Made by a program: the position numbers and the translations under genes. A DNA stretch of 64,000 nucleotides from Amycolatopsis iheyensis (lineage in GTDB: Bacteria > Actinomycetota > Actinomycetes > Mycobacteriales > Pseudonocardiaceae). The notes under the pieces were generated by a model. It did not search any database and was not told the origin of the DNA. It saw nothing but the letters and a program-made list of their open reading frames with translations. Positions 22,120 through 30,308 of this stretch are shown in pieces (within the stretch, counting starts at the first letter, position 1; every line of letters starts with the position of its first letter). The DNA lies in contig NZ_JAMXQV010000023.1 in the NCBI RefSeq assembly GCF_024703995.1, positions 1 to 64,000 of the forward strand, read 5' to 3'.

Positions 22120-23046
22120 ATGAGGATCCGCACCCTCGCGGTGGGAGTGCTCGTGGGTGGTCTGACGCTGACCACCCTCACCGCCTGCGGCAAGGAAGGC
22201 ACGCCGACCTCGCCGGGCTCGGGTGACCAGAACGGCTCGAGCGCCGCGGCGCTGCCGACCTACCCGGTCGCGACCGGCGTCGACCTGGCCGGCTCCCCGG
22301 TGTTCGCCAAGATGAAGGCCGCGGGCGCGCTGACCGTCGGCGCCAAGGACGACCAGCCCGGCCTCGGCCAGAAGGACCCGACGACCGGCAAGTTCGAGGG
22401 CTTCGACATCGAGATCGCGCGCTTGGTCTCGGCCGGCCTCGGCTTCGACCCGTCGAAGATCACCTTCCGCACGGTCGACTCCGGCGCCCGCGAGCAGACG
22501 ATCGCCAACGGCGACGTGAACTACTACGTCGGCACGTACTCGATCACCGACAAGCGCAAGGCGCTCGTCTCCTTCGCCGGCCCGTACTTCGTCGCCGGTC
22601 AGGACCTGCTGGTGCGCAAGGACGACACGTCCATCACCGGCAAGGACACCCTCAAGGGCAAGAAGGTCTGCTCGGTCACCGGCTCGACGCCGATCCAGAA
22701 GATCCGCTCGGAGAACCTGACCGAGCCGGGCAACATCGTCGAGTTCCAGAAGTACTCGCAGTGCGTCGAGAAGCTGCAGTCGAAGGACGTCGACGCGGTC
22801 ACGACCGACGACGCGATCCTCAAGGGCTACGCGGCCCAGGAGCCGGACAGCCTGAAGGTCGTCGGCCAGCCGTTCTCCACGGAGAAGTACGGCATCGGCC
22901 TGAACAAGGACGACAAGGTCCTGCGCGACAAGGTCAACGAGATCCTGCAGAAGGCGCTGGACGACGGCACCTGGCAGAAGATCTACGACGCGACCCTCGG
23001 CAAGTCGGGCTCGCAGGCCAAGAAGCCGACCCTCGAGAAGTACTGA
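22120..23046 (+). CDS. gluB: GluB, glutamate-binding lipoprotein
   Basis: 308 aa. Lipobox LTAC with lipidated Cys23, then a Ser/Gly linker and a type-2 periplasmic-binding domain (GALTVGAKDDQPGLGQ; FEGFDIEIARLVSAGL; VCSVTGSTPIQKI). It captures glutamate or a related acidic amino acid outside the membrane for GluCD. AGGAGAG precedes the ATG. A strong hairpin follows the stop. Confidence 0.95.
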   Translation: MRIRTLAVGVLVGGLTLTTLTACGKEGTPTSPGSGDQNGSSAAALPTYPVATGVDLAGSPVFAKMKAAGALTVGAKDDQPGLGQKDPTTGKFEGFDIEIARLVSAGLGFDPSKITFRTVDSGAREQTIANGDVNYYVGTYSITDKRKALVSFAGPYFVAGQDLLVRKDDTSITGKDTLKGKKVCSVTGSTPIQKIRSENLTEPGNIVEFQKYSQCVEKLQSKDVDAVTTDDAILKGYAAQEPDSLKVVGQPFSTEKYGIGLNKDDKVLRDKVNEILQKALDDGTWQKIYDATLGKSGSQAKKPTLEKY

Positions 23047-23054
23047 CGTGACCT

Positions 23055-23092
23055 GAGGCCGGTGGATCGGGTGTTCCCGGTCCACCGGCCTC
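23055..23092 (+). terminator. Hairpin between gluB and gluC
   Basis: GAGGCCGGTGGA (23055-23066) pairs perfectly with TCCACCGGCCTC (23081-23092). Inside the operon it probably acts as a partial terminator or 3' stabiliser, giving more binding protein than permease. Confidence 0.75.
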
Positions 23093-23128
23093 TCACATCC
23101 ACCTGACCACGGACGCGGGGAAGGCTCC

Positions 23129-23776
23129 ATGGACGTCCTGCTCAACAACCTGGACCTGTTCGGTCCGTTCTTCCTCCGCACGATCGAGCTGTTCGTGCTC
23201 GCGGCGGTCGGCAGCCTGATCTGGGGCACGATCCTGGCGATGCTGCGCGTGAGCCCGGTTCCGGTGTTCCGCGCCGTCGGCACGGCGTACGTGACGATCG
23301 CCCGCAACACTCCGCTGACGCTGGTGTTCGCGTTCTTCGTCTTCGCGTACCCGCTGCTGGACATCGTCAAGCTCGACTACTTCCCGGCCGCCCTGACCGC
23401 GCTGATCGTCTACACCTCGGCGTTCATCTGCGAGGTCGTGCGTTCGGGCATCAACACGGTGCCGGTCGGCCAGGCCGAGGCGGGCCGGGCGCTGGGGCTG
23501 ACCTTCGGCCAGATCCTCGGCCAGGTCGTGCTGCCGCAGGCGCTGCGCTCGGTCGTGCCGCCGCTGATCAGCACCCTGATCGCGCTGCTGAAGAACACCA
23601 CCATCGCCGCCGGTTTCTCCGTCGCCGAGGCCGGCGCGATCCGCGCGTACCTGTCCGAACGCGGTGAAAGCCAGCTGGTCGGCCTGCTGTGGGTGGCCCT
23701 CGGCTTCATCATCCTGGTCGCCGTGCTGTCGTTCGTCCAACGCAGCCTGGAGAAGCGCTGGAGCGTGGCCCGATGA
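23129..23776 (+). CDS. gluC: GluC, glutamate ABC transporter permease
   Basis: 215 aa His/Glu/Gln/Arg-type permease with five membrane segments and the EAA loop (GQAEAGRALGLTFGQILGQV). GGGGAAGG lies upstream of the ATG. The stop overlaps the gluD start (ATGA), so the two permeases are translationally coupled, as expected for a heterodimeric pore. Confidence 0.94.
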   Translation: MDVLLNNLDLFGPFFLRTIELFVLAAVGSLIWGTILAMLRVSPVPVFRAVGTAYVTIARNTPLTLVFAFFVFAYPLLDIVKLDYFPAALTALIVYTSAFICEVVRSGINTVPVGQAEAGRALGLTFGQILGQVVLPQALRSVVPPLISTLIALLKNTTIAAGFSVAEAGAIRAYLSERGESQLVGLLWVALGFIILVAVLSFVQRSLEKRWSVAR

Positions 23777-24630
23777 GCAATGTCCTCTTCGACGTCCCGG
23801 GGCCGAAGGCCCGGCTGCGCTACCGCAGCTACGCCGTCGTCGGCATCATCGTGGTCGTGGCCTTCATCGGCTACGTCGGCTGGCGCTTCTACGACAGCGG
23901 CCAGTTCACCGCCCGCAAGTGGGAGTGGCTGCAGTACGCGCAGGTCCAGAGCGACCTGGCCAACGCGGTGCTGGCGACGCTCGAGGCGTTCGCGGCCGCG
24001 ACGGTGCTGGCGCTGGTCTTCGGCGCGATCTTCGCGGCGGGCCGGTTGTCCGACCACGCGTGGATCCGCGGGATCGCCGGGTTCGTCGTGGAGTTCTTCC
24101 GCGCCATCCCGGCGCTGATCCTGATGTTCTTCTTCTACTTCGGCCTGCCGACGATCGGCGTGCCGATGACGCCGTTCCTCGGCGTGGTGTTCGGCCTGAC
24201 GCTGTACAACGGCTCGGTGCTCGCGGAGGTCTTCCGCGCGGGCATCCAGTCGCTGCCGAAGGGTCAGAGCGAAGCCGCGTACGCCCTCGGCATGCGCAAG
24301 ACGCAGGTGATGTTCCTGGTCCTGCTGCCGCAGGCGATCCGGGCGATGCTGCCGACGATCATCAGCCAGCTCGTCGTGCTGCTCAAGGACACCGCGCTCG
24401 GCTTCATCATCACGTACCAGGAGCTGCTGTACTACGCGCGCTACATCGGCTCGCAGGGTGCGTTCGGCCGGCCGATCGTGCCGTCGACGATCGTGGCGAC
24501 CGCCATCTACGTCGTGATGTGCCTGCTGCTCACGGCGCTGGCGACGTACCTGGAGCGCCGCAACCGCCGCAACAAGAAGGTCATGGCGACGACGACGGCG
24601 GCCGAGGACGTCGTGGCCGCGTCCGCCTGA
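23773..24630 (+). CDS. gluD: GluD, glutamate ABC transporter permease
   Basis: 285 aa, the second permease, with an N-terminal cytoplasmic and membrane extension (MSNVLFDVPGPKARLRYRSY) and the EAA loop GQSEAAYALGMRKTQVMFLV. The ATG at 23773 overlaps gluC; longer frames lie inside gluC. A charged C-terminal tail RRNRRNKK follows the last segment. The operon ends at the terminator at 24643. Confidence 0.94.
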   Translation: MSNVLFDVPGPKARLRYRSYAVVGIIVVVAFIGYVGWRFYDSGQFTARKWEWLQYAQVQSDLANAVLATLEAFAAATVLALVFGAIFAAGRLSDHAWIRGIAGFVVEFFRAIPALILMFFFYFGLPTIGVPMTPFLGVVFGLTLYNGSVLAEVFRAGIQSLPKGQSEAAYALGMRKTQVMFLVLLPQAIRAMLPTIISQLVVLLKDTALGFIITYQELLYYARYIGSQGAFGRPIVPSTIVATAIYVVMCLLLTALATYLERRNRRNKKVMATTTAAEDVVAASA

Positions 24631-24642
24631 GTCACTCGTTCG

Positions 24643-24670
24643 AGGCCCCCGGGATCCGTCCCGGGGGCCT
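24643..24670 (+). terminator. gluABCD terminator
   Basis: AGGCCCCCGGG and CCCGGGGGCCT form an 11-bp stem with a six-base loop, 12 bases past the gluD stop. The following TTGTCG doubles as the -35 of the next gene. Confidence 0.88.
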
Positions 24671-24698
24671 TGTCGTGTCCCGGGGTCTCCCCTAGCGT
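24670..24698 (+). promoter_or_regulatory. Promoter of the SDR gene, leaderless start
   Basis: TTGTCG (24670-24675), 17 bases, TAGCGT (24693-24698); the ATG follows seven bases later. The spacing differs from the damage promoter, so this is an ordinary sigma promoter. Confidence 0.6.
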
Positions 24699-24705
24699 CG
24701 GGCGC

Positions 24706-25443
24706 ATGAGTGTCGCACTGGTGACCGGCAGCTCCCGCGGCCTGGGCCGGGTGATCGCGCGGAGACTGGCCCGCGACGGGTTCGCCGTCGCGGTCAACGG
24801 CCACCACGACGACACCGACCTCAAGACCGCCGCCGAAAGCATCCTCGCCGAAGGCGGCCGGGCGGGTGCCTTCGCGGCGGACGTCACCGACCGGCGCCAG
24901 GTCGGCGAGCTCGTCGACGCCGTCACGGCGTTGCTCGGGCCGGTCACCGTGCTGGTGCTCAACGCGACCGGGCCGCAGCCGGAGGCGCCGGTGTCGCAAG
25001 TGGACTGGCCGGATCACCTGGCGCAGCTGGACTTCTTCGTGCGCTCACCGGTGCTGCTGGGGCACGCGGTGCTGCCGGGCATGCGGGCGCGCGGCCACGG
25101 CCGCATCGTGCACGTCGACTCCGAGGTGGCGGACCGCCCACCACCGGGCCGCTCGGCGTACGCGACGGCGAAGAGCGCCCAGATCGGCCTGACCCGCGCG
25201 TGGGCGCGTGAGCTGGCCCCGGACGGCATCACGGTCAACACGGTGGCCCCGGGGTTCATCCCGGTGGAGCGGCACGCGGAGGTGCCGGCGGCGGAGCGCG
25301 AGCAGTACCGCGCGTCGGTCCCGTCGGGCCGGCTGGGCACCCCGGAGGACATCGCGGCGGCGGTGAGCTTCTTCGCGTCGGAGGAGGCGGGGTTCGTCAC
25401 GGGCCAGCGGCTGCTGGTCGACGGCGGCCGCGCGCTCGGTTGA
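24706..25443 (+). CDS. Short-chain dehydrogenase/reductase
   Basis: 245 aa. NAD(P)-binding TGSSRGLG (7-14), NAxG-type motif LNATGPQ and catalytic Tyr152/Lys156 in SAYATAKSA, with a Ser near 139 (VHVDSE). FabG-like, C-terminal LLVDGGRALG. The ATG at 24706 lies seven bases after a TAGCGT -10 box and has no ribosome site. Its 3' end overlaps that of the convergent DUF1275 gene by 47 bases. Substrate unknown. Confidence 0.9.
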   Translation: MSVALVTGSSRGLGRVIARRLARDGFAVAVNGHHDDTDLKTAAESILAEGGRAGAFAADVTDRRQVGELVDAVTALLGPVTVLVLNATGPQPEAPVSQVDWPDHLAQLDFFVRSPVLLGHAVLPGMRARGHGRIVHVDSEVADRPPPGRSAYATAKSAQIGLTRAWARELAPDGITVNTVAPGFIPVERHAEVPAAEREQYRASVPSGRLGTPEDIAAAVSFFASEEAGFVTGQRLLVDGGRALG

Positions 25444-26086
25444 GCTGAAGCACGACCAGCACGCCGAGGATCAGCACGAGGGCGAGCGTCAACGCGGTCC
25501 ACATCGCGACGTGCAGCTGCAGCAGCCCGCCCGCGAAGGCGCCCATCAGCATCGCGGCGACCGCGGCCACCTTGCGAAGGGGGTGCGCCCCGGCCCCGCC
25601 GGCCGCTTTGGAGTCCGCGGCGAAGCCGGTCAGGGTCATGGTCAGGACGGTGGTGGTGAGATCGGGAGCCCCGATCCGCCGGACGGCGGCGTTCTGCAGG
25701 CCCATGGCCACCCCCAGCACGACGATCAGCAGCTCACTGCCCAGCCGCGACCCACTGCCGAGCGTCGCGGACAGCACGACGGCGGCGGCGACCAGCGCTG
25801 CTTGCACCGCCGTGGCCTGGCGGAGGGCGCCGTAGTCGTCGTCGGTCCGCGCGAGCCGGCCGCCGGCCAGCGCACCGGCGAGGAAGGCCAGCACCGCGGT
25901 CAGCGACGCGAGCACGGACAGCGTCGTCTCGCCGGCCGCGGCGAACCCGAGGAAGACGACGTTCCCGGTCATGTTGGCCACGAAGACGCGGCCCAGCCCG
26001 AGGAAGCTGACGGCGTCGACGACCCCGGTGACGACCGTCAGGGTCAGGAGGAGTGCGGCCAGGTCACGTGGTTTCGGCTCAGCCAT
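25397..26086 (-). CDS. DUF1275 (YoaK) family membrane protein
   Basis: 229 aa with six predicted membrane helices. Family marks: DAVSFLGLGRVFVANMTGN in the first loop and GLQNAAVRRIGAPDLTTTVLT in the middle. Function of the family is not established; a small-molecule transporter is suspected. The ATG at 26086 gives the standard family N-terminus (MAEPKPRDLAALLLTL). Upstream lies the 395-base AT-richer gap. Confidence 0.88.
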   Translation of the reverse strand: MAEPKPRDLAALLLTLTVVTGVVDAVSFLGLGRVFVANMTGNVVFLGFAAAGETTLSVLASLTAVLAFLAGALAGGRLARTDDDYGALRQATAVQAALVAAAVVLSATLGSGSRLGSELLIVVLGVAMGLQNAAVRRIGAPDLTTTVLTMTLTGFAADSKAAGGAGAHPLRKVAAVAAMLMGAFAGGLLQLHVAMWTALTLALVLILGVLVVLQLNRARGRRRPAAAGP

Positions 26087-26335
26087 GTGCGCAGTCAACC
26101 ACCGCTCGGGCCGGCGCGCGTGGGCGCCGGCTGGAGTTGCCTCAATCAGCCGCGGCGGCCGGCATTGGTTCAGCGCGCGTCGGCGCCGACGACGAAATGA
26201 TCGTCTGCTCCCGCACATCGGCCCACGAACACCTCCTGTCGATACACCGCATTGCCCCAAAGATACGACAAAGAACCGGCACCTCGAACCGATTCCCAAA
26301 CCGAAGTCCACACCCCCATTCCACCCCCTTAAGAC

Positions 26336-26381
26336 TGCGAAGCACGCTTCAATGTGCGAAGCTGCTTCGCACCGCTTCGCA
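26336..26381. repeat. Cluster of four TGCGAAGC octamers, probable operator
   Basis: TGCGAAGC occurs at 26336-26343 and 26355-26362, and in reverse at 26364-26371 and 26374-26381. The middle pair forms a perfect 19-base palindrome GTGCGAAGC-T-GCTTCGCAC (26354-26372). It lies 70-145 bases upstream of the DUF5753 regulator's start. Confidence 0.8.
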
Positions 26382-26452
26382 GCCGGAATCCTTTGTCACA
26401 CAGGCAGAACACAACATCCGTTCCGGTGAACCCCTGCGCGGCAAGGGACATT

Positions 26453-26475
26453 TTGTCGGTGCTTGCCCTTAGCGT
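26453..26475 (+). promoter_or_regulatory. RecA-NDp (PafBC-type) damage promoter of the DUF5753 regulator
   Basis: TTGTCGGTG (26453-26461), exactly eight bases, TAGCGT (26470-26475): a full match to TTGTCRGTG-N8-TANNNT. The ATG follows six bases after the -10, so the transcript is probably leaderless. Confidence 0.82.
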
Positions 26476-26481
26476 GCGGGC

Positions 26482-27333
26482 ATGACCGAAAAGAGCACGG
26501 TGCGCACCCGCGAGATGGGTGCGGAGTTGAAGACCCAGCGCGAGTCGAAACAACTGTCGCTGCGTGAAGTCGCGCGGCGCGCCCACTGGTCGGCGTCGAA
26601 GGTGTCCGGCTGGGAAAACGGCCGGCGCATCTCCCCGATCGACGCGGCGATCTACCTCGCCCACTGCGGCACCGAGGCCCCGGAGCGCGCGCGGCTGCTG
26701 GAGCTGACCCGGCCGCCGAGCGAGCTGTACTGGGTGCGCCCGTACTACGACCAGCTGGCCGACCCGATGAAGTCCCTCATCATCCAGGAAAACCTCGCCA
26801 CCAGCGTAATTTCGAACAGCCCGATGGCCCTGCCGGTCATGCTCCAGACCGAAGACTACGTGCGCACGGTCTACGAGCTGTCCGGCCGGTACACCGCCGG
26901 CAGGCTGAAGCAGCTGATCCAGTCCCGGCTCGACCGGCAGCAGCTGCTGCAGCGGCGAAACCCGCCCCACTGCACCTACTTCGTCTACGAGCACACCCTG
27001 AGATCCGTCCTGCGCGACCCGGCCCTGATGCACGAACAGCTGCAGTACCTGGTGCTGGCCACCAACCTGCCGCACTGCACGATCCGCGTCGTCCCGCTGT
27101 CCGCGCCGCCGTACCACCTGGTCGGCAGCCGGTTCACGATCATGGAGTTCGACGACCACCCGCCGGTGGCCTACGAGGAAACCTTCGCCGCGGCGTTGTT
27201 CATCGACGAGCGCGTGGCGGTCGAAGCCTTCTACGTCCTCCGCACGCGGCTTGAGGAGGCTGCCTTGTCCGAACGAGCGTCCCGGGAGCTCCTGGTCCGG
27301 CTGGCCGAGGAGTTCGATCTCATGACGACCTGA
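26482..27333 (+). CDS. XRE-family regulator with DUF5753 domain
   Basis: 283 aa. N-terminal helix-turn-helix (about residues 12-60: LKTQRESKQLSLREVARRAH, then KVSGWENGRRISP) and a C-terminal DUF5753 ligand-like domain (PPSELYWVRPYYDQLADPMK; PPHCTYFVYEHTLRSVL). Such regulators are abundant in filamentous actinomycetes and usually sit beside a DUF397 gene; none is present here. Upstream are a repeat operator and a perfect damage-type promoter. Its 3' end overlaps the convergent amidohydrolase by 14 bases. The ATG is read six bases after the -10 box. Confidence 0.92.
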   Translation: MTEKSTVRTREMGAELKTQRESKQLSLREVARRAHWSASKVSGWENGRRISPIDAAIYLAHCGTEAPERARLLELTRPPSELYWVRPYYDQLADPMKSLIIQENLATSVISNSPMALPVMLQTEDYVRTVYELSGRYTAGRLKQLIQSRLDRQQLLQRRNPPHCTYFVYEHTLRSVLRDPALMHEQLQYLVLATNLPHCTIRVVPLSAPPYHLVGSRFTIMEFDDHPPVAYEETFAAALFIDERVAVEAFYVLRTRLEEAALSERASRELLVRLAEEFDLMTT

Positions 27334-28435
27334 CCCGGTTCCCGTCGTGCCAGACGGCCCGGACCCGGCCGGAAATATCCGTCACGTCCAGGTCCGGGCC
27401 GTCGAGCAGCACCAGGTCCGCGCGCAAGCCCGGCTCGACCCGGCCGCGGTCGTCGTCGAGCCGGAGCAACCGCGCCGCCTCGGACGTGGCCGCCTTCAGG
27501 GCGGCCGCGTCGCCGAGCACCGAAGCCAGCAGGCGCAGCTCGGTCGTCAAGTCGACATGAGGACGCGGGGCGAGGTCGGAGCCGGCGGCGATGCGGACAC
27601 CCGCTTCCGCCGCCAGGCGCAGCGAGCGCCGGTGCGTGTCGGCGAACTCGCCGGTGCTGATCGGCGAGAGCGTCGGCACGTACCAAGCGTCGCTCAGGGC
27701 CGCGACGGCGGAGTCGTCGAGGAAGGTGCCGTGCTCGACGCTGCGTGCGCCGGCGCGGGCGGCCGAGACGACCGCGGCGGACGTGTGCGCGTGCGCCAGG
27801 ACGTCCCGGCCGCAGCGGCGGGCTTCGTCGACCAAGGCGGCGAGCTCGTCGTCGGTCGGGCGGACGTCGACGCCGTCGCGGACCGCCCGCATGGCGCCGC
27901 TCGCGCCGACCTTGATCCAGTCGGCGCCGGCGCGCACCATCCGGCGGACGGCCGCGCGTGCCGCGTCCGGCCCGTCGAACAGCGGATCGGGCAGCGACGG
28001 GTCCCCGAAGTGGTCGACGGCGCCCGCCGGCGGCTCCCAGCTGTCCCCGAGCCCGCCGGTCGGGCCCAGCTGACGCAAGCTGACGAGGAGGTCGGGGCCG
28101 GTGATCCAGCCGGAACGCAAGGCGTGCTTGAAGCCGGCGTCGGCGCCCCAGGCGTCGCGGACGGTGGTGATGCCACGGGCGAGCAACCCCCGCAGCACCG
28201 GCACGGCTTCGAGGATCCGGGCGCTGCGCGGCAACGGCTCGGGCCGCGGGAAGGCGACGTGCACGTGGCAGTCGATGAGCCCGGGGATCAGCAGCCCACC
28301 CGAGCAGTCGACCCGCGGGTCGCCGTCGAGGGCCGGCCCGACCTCGGCGATCCGGTCGCCGTCGAGCCGGACGTCCGCGCGCGTGGTCTCCCCGGTGTCG
28401 GGGTCGAGCACCCGCGCCCCGGCGAGCACGCTCAC
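27320..28435 (-). CDS. Metal-dependent amidohydrolase
   Basis: 371 aa, imidazolonepropionase/prolidase-like branch. Metal ligands His57 and His59 in LIDCHVHV, a Lys in DWIKVGASGA, His in LAHAHTS and VEHGTFL, and the Asp of AAGSDLAP are all present, so it should be active on a cyclic amide or peptide-like substrate. The GTG start overlaps the GNAT stop (GTGA), showing coupling as the last gene of the sdh-led run. Substrate unknown. Confidence 0.88.
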   Translation of the reverse strand: MSVLAGARVLDPDTGETTRADVRLDGDRIAEVGPALDGDPRVDCSGGLLIPGLIDCHVHVAFPRPEPLPRSARILEAVPVLRGLLARGITTVRDAWGADAGFKHALRSGWITGPDLLVSLRQLGPTGGLGDSWEPPAGAVDHFGDPSLPDPLFDGPDAARAAVRRMVRAGADWIKVGASGAMRAVRDGVDVRPTDDELAALVDEARRCGRDVLAHAHTSAAVVSAARAGARSVEHGTFLDDSAVAALSDAWYVPTLSPISTGEFADTHRRSLRLAAEAGVRIAAGSDLAPRPHVDLTTELRLLASVLGDAAALKAATSEAARLLRLDDDRGRVEPGLRADLVLLDGPDLDVTDISGRVRAVWHDGNRVRSS

Positions 28436-28956
28436 GCGAGCGCCTTGCGGTAGACGAGGAAGTCGCAGGGCGTGGCCAGCGAAGGCGCGAGGTGCGGGTA
28501 GTCCTCGGCGAGGTCGGCGCGGTGCGTCACGCGGTAGCCGAGCCGGTCGTACCACTCGGCGAGGAACTGCTTCGACGGATGCGTCCACTCACGCGGCACG
28601 AGCAGTTCGAGCTGCATCTCCCGGCAGCCGGCGGCACGGCACGAGCGTTCGGCGAACGCCACGAGCTCCCGCCCGACGCCGGCGCCGCGGCGCGCGGGAT
28701 CGGCGGCGAGCATGCCGAACTCACCGGTCGCGTCGTCGAGCCGCCGCACTCGCACGGAGCCGGCGAAGTCACCATCCACGAAGGCGACGGCGATCTCCCC
28801 GGCCCGCACGAACCCGGCGACTTCGTCGGCGGAAGTCCGGTCGGTGCTCCCCTGCCAAAGCCCCTTCTCGGACTCGGCGTAGACCTGGTTGACCAGGGCC
28901 GCGATCCGTTCGATCACGGCGCGGTCAGCCGACGGCTCCAGCTTCTCGATCTCCAT
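28432..28956 (-). CDS. GNAT-family N-acetyltransferase
   Basis: 174 aa. Acetyl-CoA motif A is GEFGMLAADPARRGAGVGRE, followed by the helix LVAFAERSCRAAGCREMQLE. No ribosome site stands out. It lies 12 bases downstream of the nucleotidyltransferase gene and is coupled to the amidohydrolase. Target unknown. Confidence 0.88.
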   Translation of the reverse strand: MEIEKLEPSADRAVIERIAALVNQVYAESEKGLWQGSTDRTSADEVAGFVRAGEIAVAFVDGDFAGSVRVRRLDDATGEFGMLAADPARRGAGVGRELVAFAERSCRAAGCREMQLELLVPREWTHPSKQFLAEWYDRLGYRVTHRADLAEDYPHLAPSLATPCDFLVYRKALA

Positions 28957-28968
28957 GGCCCCACCTTG

Positions 28969-29559
28969 TCACGCGGACGCGGCGACTTCCGCCGCGAACC
29001 CGGCCAGCCCCGGCTCGAGACGCGCGCAAGCGGCAGCCAGCCGGCCGACGTCGGCCGCCCAGTCGCCGGTGGCTCGGTCGGCGGAGCCGATCCGCGTGAA
29101 GCCCCGGTCGAGCAACCCCCGCGCGTCCTCGAACCGACCACGTGCGACGGCCTTCACCGCGCCGAGCGCGTTGGCCAACGCGCTCGCGGGCCGCGACCAT
29201 TCGCCCTCGGCCGCCGGCCCGGGCCGGTCGTCGGCCGCGTCAGTACGGATGTCCAGATCGAGCCGCCAGAACACGGACACGCCCTCGAAGCGCACGAAGA
29301 CGAGCCGCTGCACCGGCGAATGCAGGAAGTCCGGGGAGAACCGCACCGCCGCCACCGGCCGCACTGCCGACAACACCGGCACGACGTCCACGCAGCCGGG
29401 AAACGCGGCCGCGGGCACCAGCCACTCGACGTCGATGTCGCTGTAGTCGTCCGCGGTCCCGCGCGCGAGCGAGCCCCGTAACGAAGCTCGCGAACCGGCT
29501 TCAGCCGCCTCGAGGGCGGCCCGCACACGGTTCGCGAGCGTCGAACGGGCGAGCGTCAC
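28969..29559 (-). CDS. Nucleotidyltransferase-fold protein
   Basis: 196 aa. The Pol-beta-like signature GSLARGTADDYSDIDVEWLV holds the GS motif (29-30) and the metal-binding Asp41 and Asp43. The rest has no recognised domain. The GTG start overlaps the sdhB stop (GTGA). Stand-alone nucleotidyltransferases of this type may modify small molecules, RNA or proteins; no HEPN or antitoxin partner is adjacent, so a toxin-antitoxin role is not supported. Confidence 0.85.
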   Translation of the reverse strand: MTLARSTLANRVRAALEAAEAGSRASLRGSLARGTADDYSDIDVEWLVPAAAFPGCVDVVPVLSAVRPVAAVRFSPDFLHSPVQRLVFVRFEGVSVFWRLDLDIRTDAADDRPGPAAEGEWSRPASALANALGAVKAVARGRFEDARGLLDRGFTRIGSADRATGDWAADVGRLAAACARLEPGLAGFAAEVAASA

Positions 29560-30308
29560 TTGTCCCGGCGGAAGAGCTTGTTGCCCAGCCACACGATGGG
29601 GTCGTACTTGCGGTCCGCGACGCGCTCCTTCATCGGGATCAGCGCGTTGTCGGTGATGTGGATGCCTTCCGGGCAGACCTCGCTGCAGCACTTGGTGATG
29701 TTGCAGTAGCCGAGCCCGTGCTCCTCCTGCGCCGCGTCACGCCGATCGGCGACGTCGAGCGGGTGCATCTCCAGCTCCGCGATCCGCATCAGGTAGCGCG
29801 GCCCGGCGAAGGACTCCTTGTTCTCCTCGTGGTCACGCACCACGTGGCAGGTGTTCTGGCACAGGAAGCACTCGATGCACTTGCGGAACTCCTGCGACCG
29901 CTCGACGTCCACCTGCTGCATCCGGTATTCGCCGGGCTTGAGGTCGGCGGGCGGGGTGAACGACGGGATTTCGCGTGCCTTCGTGTAGTTGAACGACACG
30001 TCGGTGACCAGGTCGCGGATCACGGGGAACGTCCGCAGCGGCGTCACCGTGATCACCTCTTCCTCGGTGAACGTCGACATCCGCGTCATGCACAGCAGGC
30101 GAGGCTTGCCGTTGATCTCCGCCGAGCAGGAGCCGCACTTGCCCGCCTTGCAGTTCCAGCGCACCGCGAGGTCCGACGCCTGCGTGGCCTGCAGCCGGTG
30201 GATGATGTCGAGGACGACTTCGCCCTCGTTCACCTCCACCGTGAAGTCCTGCAGCTCGCCGGCCGTGTCGTCGCCGCGCCAGACCCGGAAACTCGCCTTG
30301 TAGCTCAT
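29556..30308 (-). CDS. sdhB: SdhB, succinate dehydrogenase iron-sulfur subunit
   Basis: 250 aa. [2Fe-2S] ligands Cys53/58/61/73 (CKAGKCGSC, RLLC) and the ferredoxin-like part CIECFLCQNTC (144-154) and CNITKCCSEVCP. It relays electrons from SdhA flavin to the membrane quinone. The start ATG overlaps the sdhA stop (ATGA). Sequence layout matches the Sdh1-type enzyme of mycobacteria (Rv0247c). Confidence 0.95.
   Translation of the reverse strand: MSYKASFRVWRGDDTAGELQDFTVEVNEGEVVLDIIHRLQATQASDLAVRWNCKAGKCGSCSAEINGKPRLLCMTRMSTFTEEEVITVTPLRTFPVIRDLVTDVSFNYTKAREIPSFTPPADLKPGEYRMQQVDVERSQEFRKCIECFLCQNTCHVVRDHEENKESFAGPRYLMRIAELEMHPLDVADRRDAAQEEHGLGYCNITKCCSEVCPEGIHITDNALIPMKERVADRKYDPIVWLGNKLFRRDK

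Larger units (their letters stand above)
26087..26481. other. 395-base intergenic region, lower GC than its surroundings
   Basis: No supported gene. It holds a cluster of TGCGAAGC repeats (26336-26381) and a damage-type promoter (26453-26475) for the rightward regulator. The part from 26190 to 26330 is clearly less GC-rich than the flanks and has no recognisable structure. Confidence 0.7.

Noticed and set aside
26482..27333. DUF5753 regulator with a DUF397 partner
   Set aside because: No DUF397 reading frame is seen on either side.
28969..29559. Nucleotidyltransferase as a MNT/HEPN toxin-antitoxin
   Set aside because: No HEPN partner is adjacent; it is coupled to sdhB instead.
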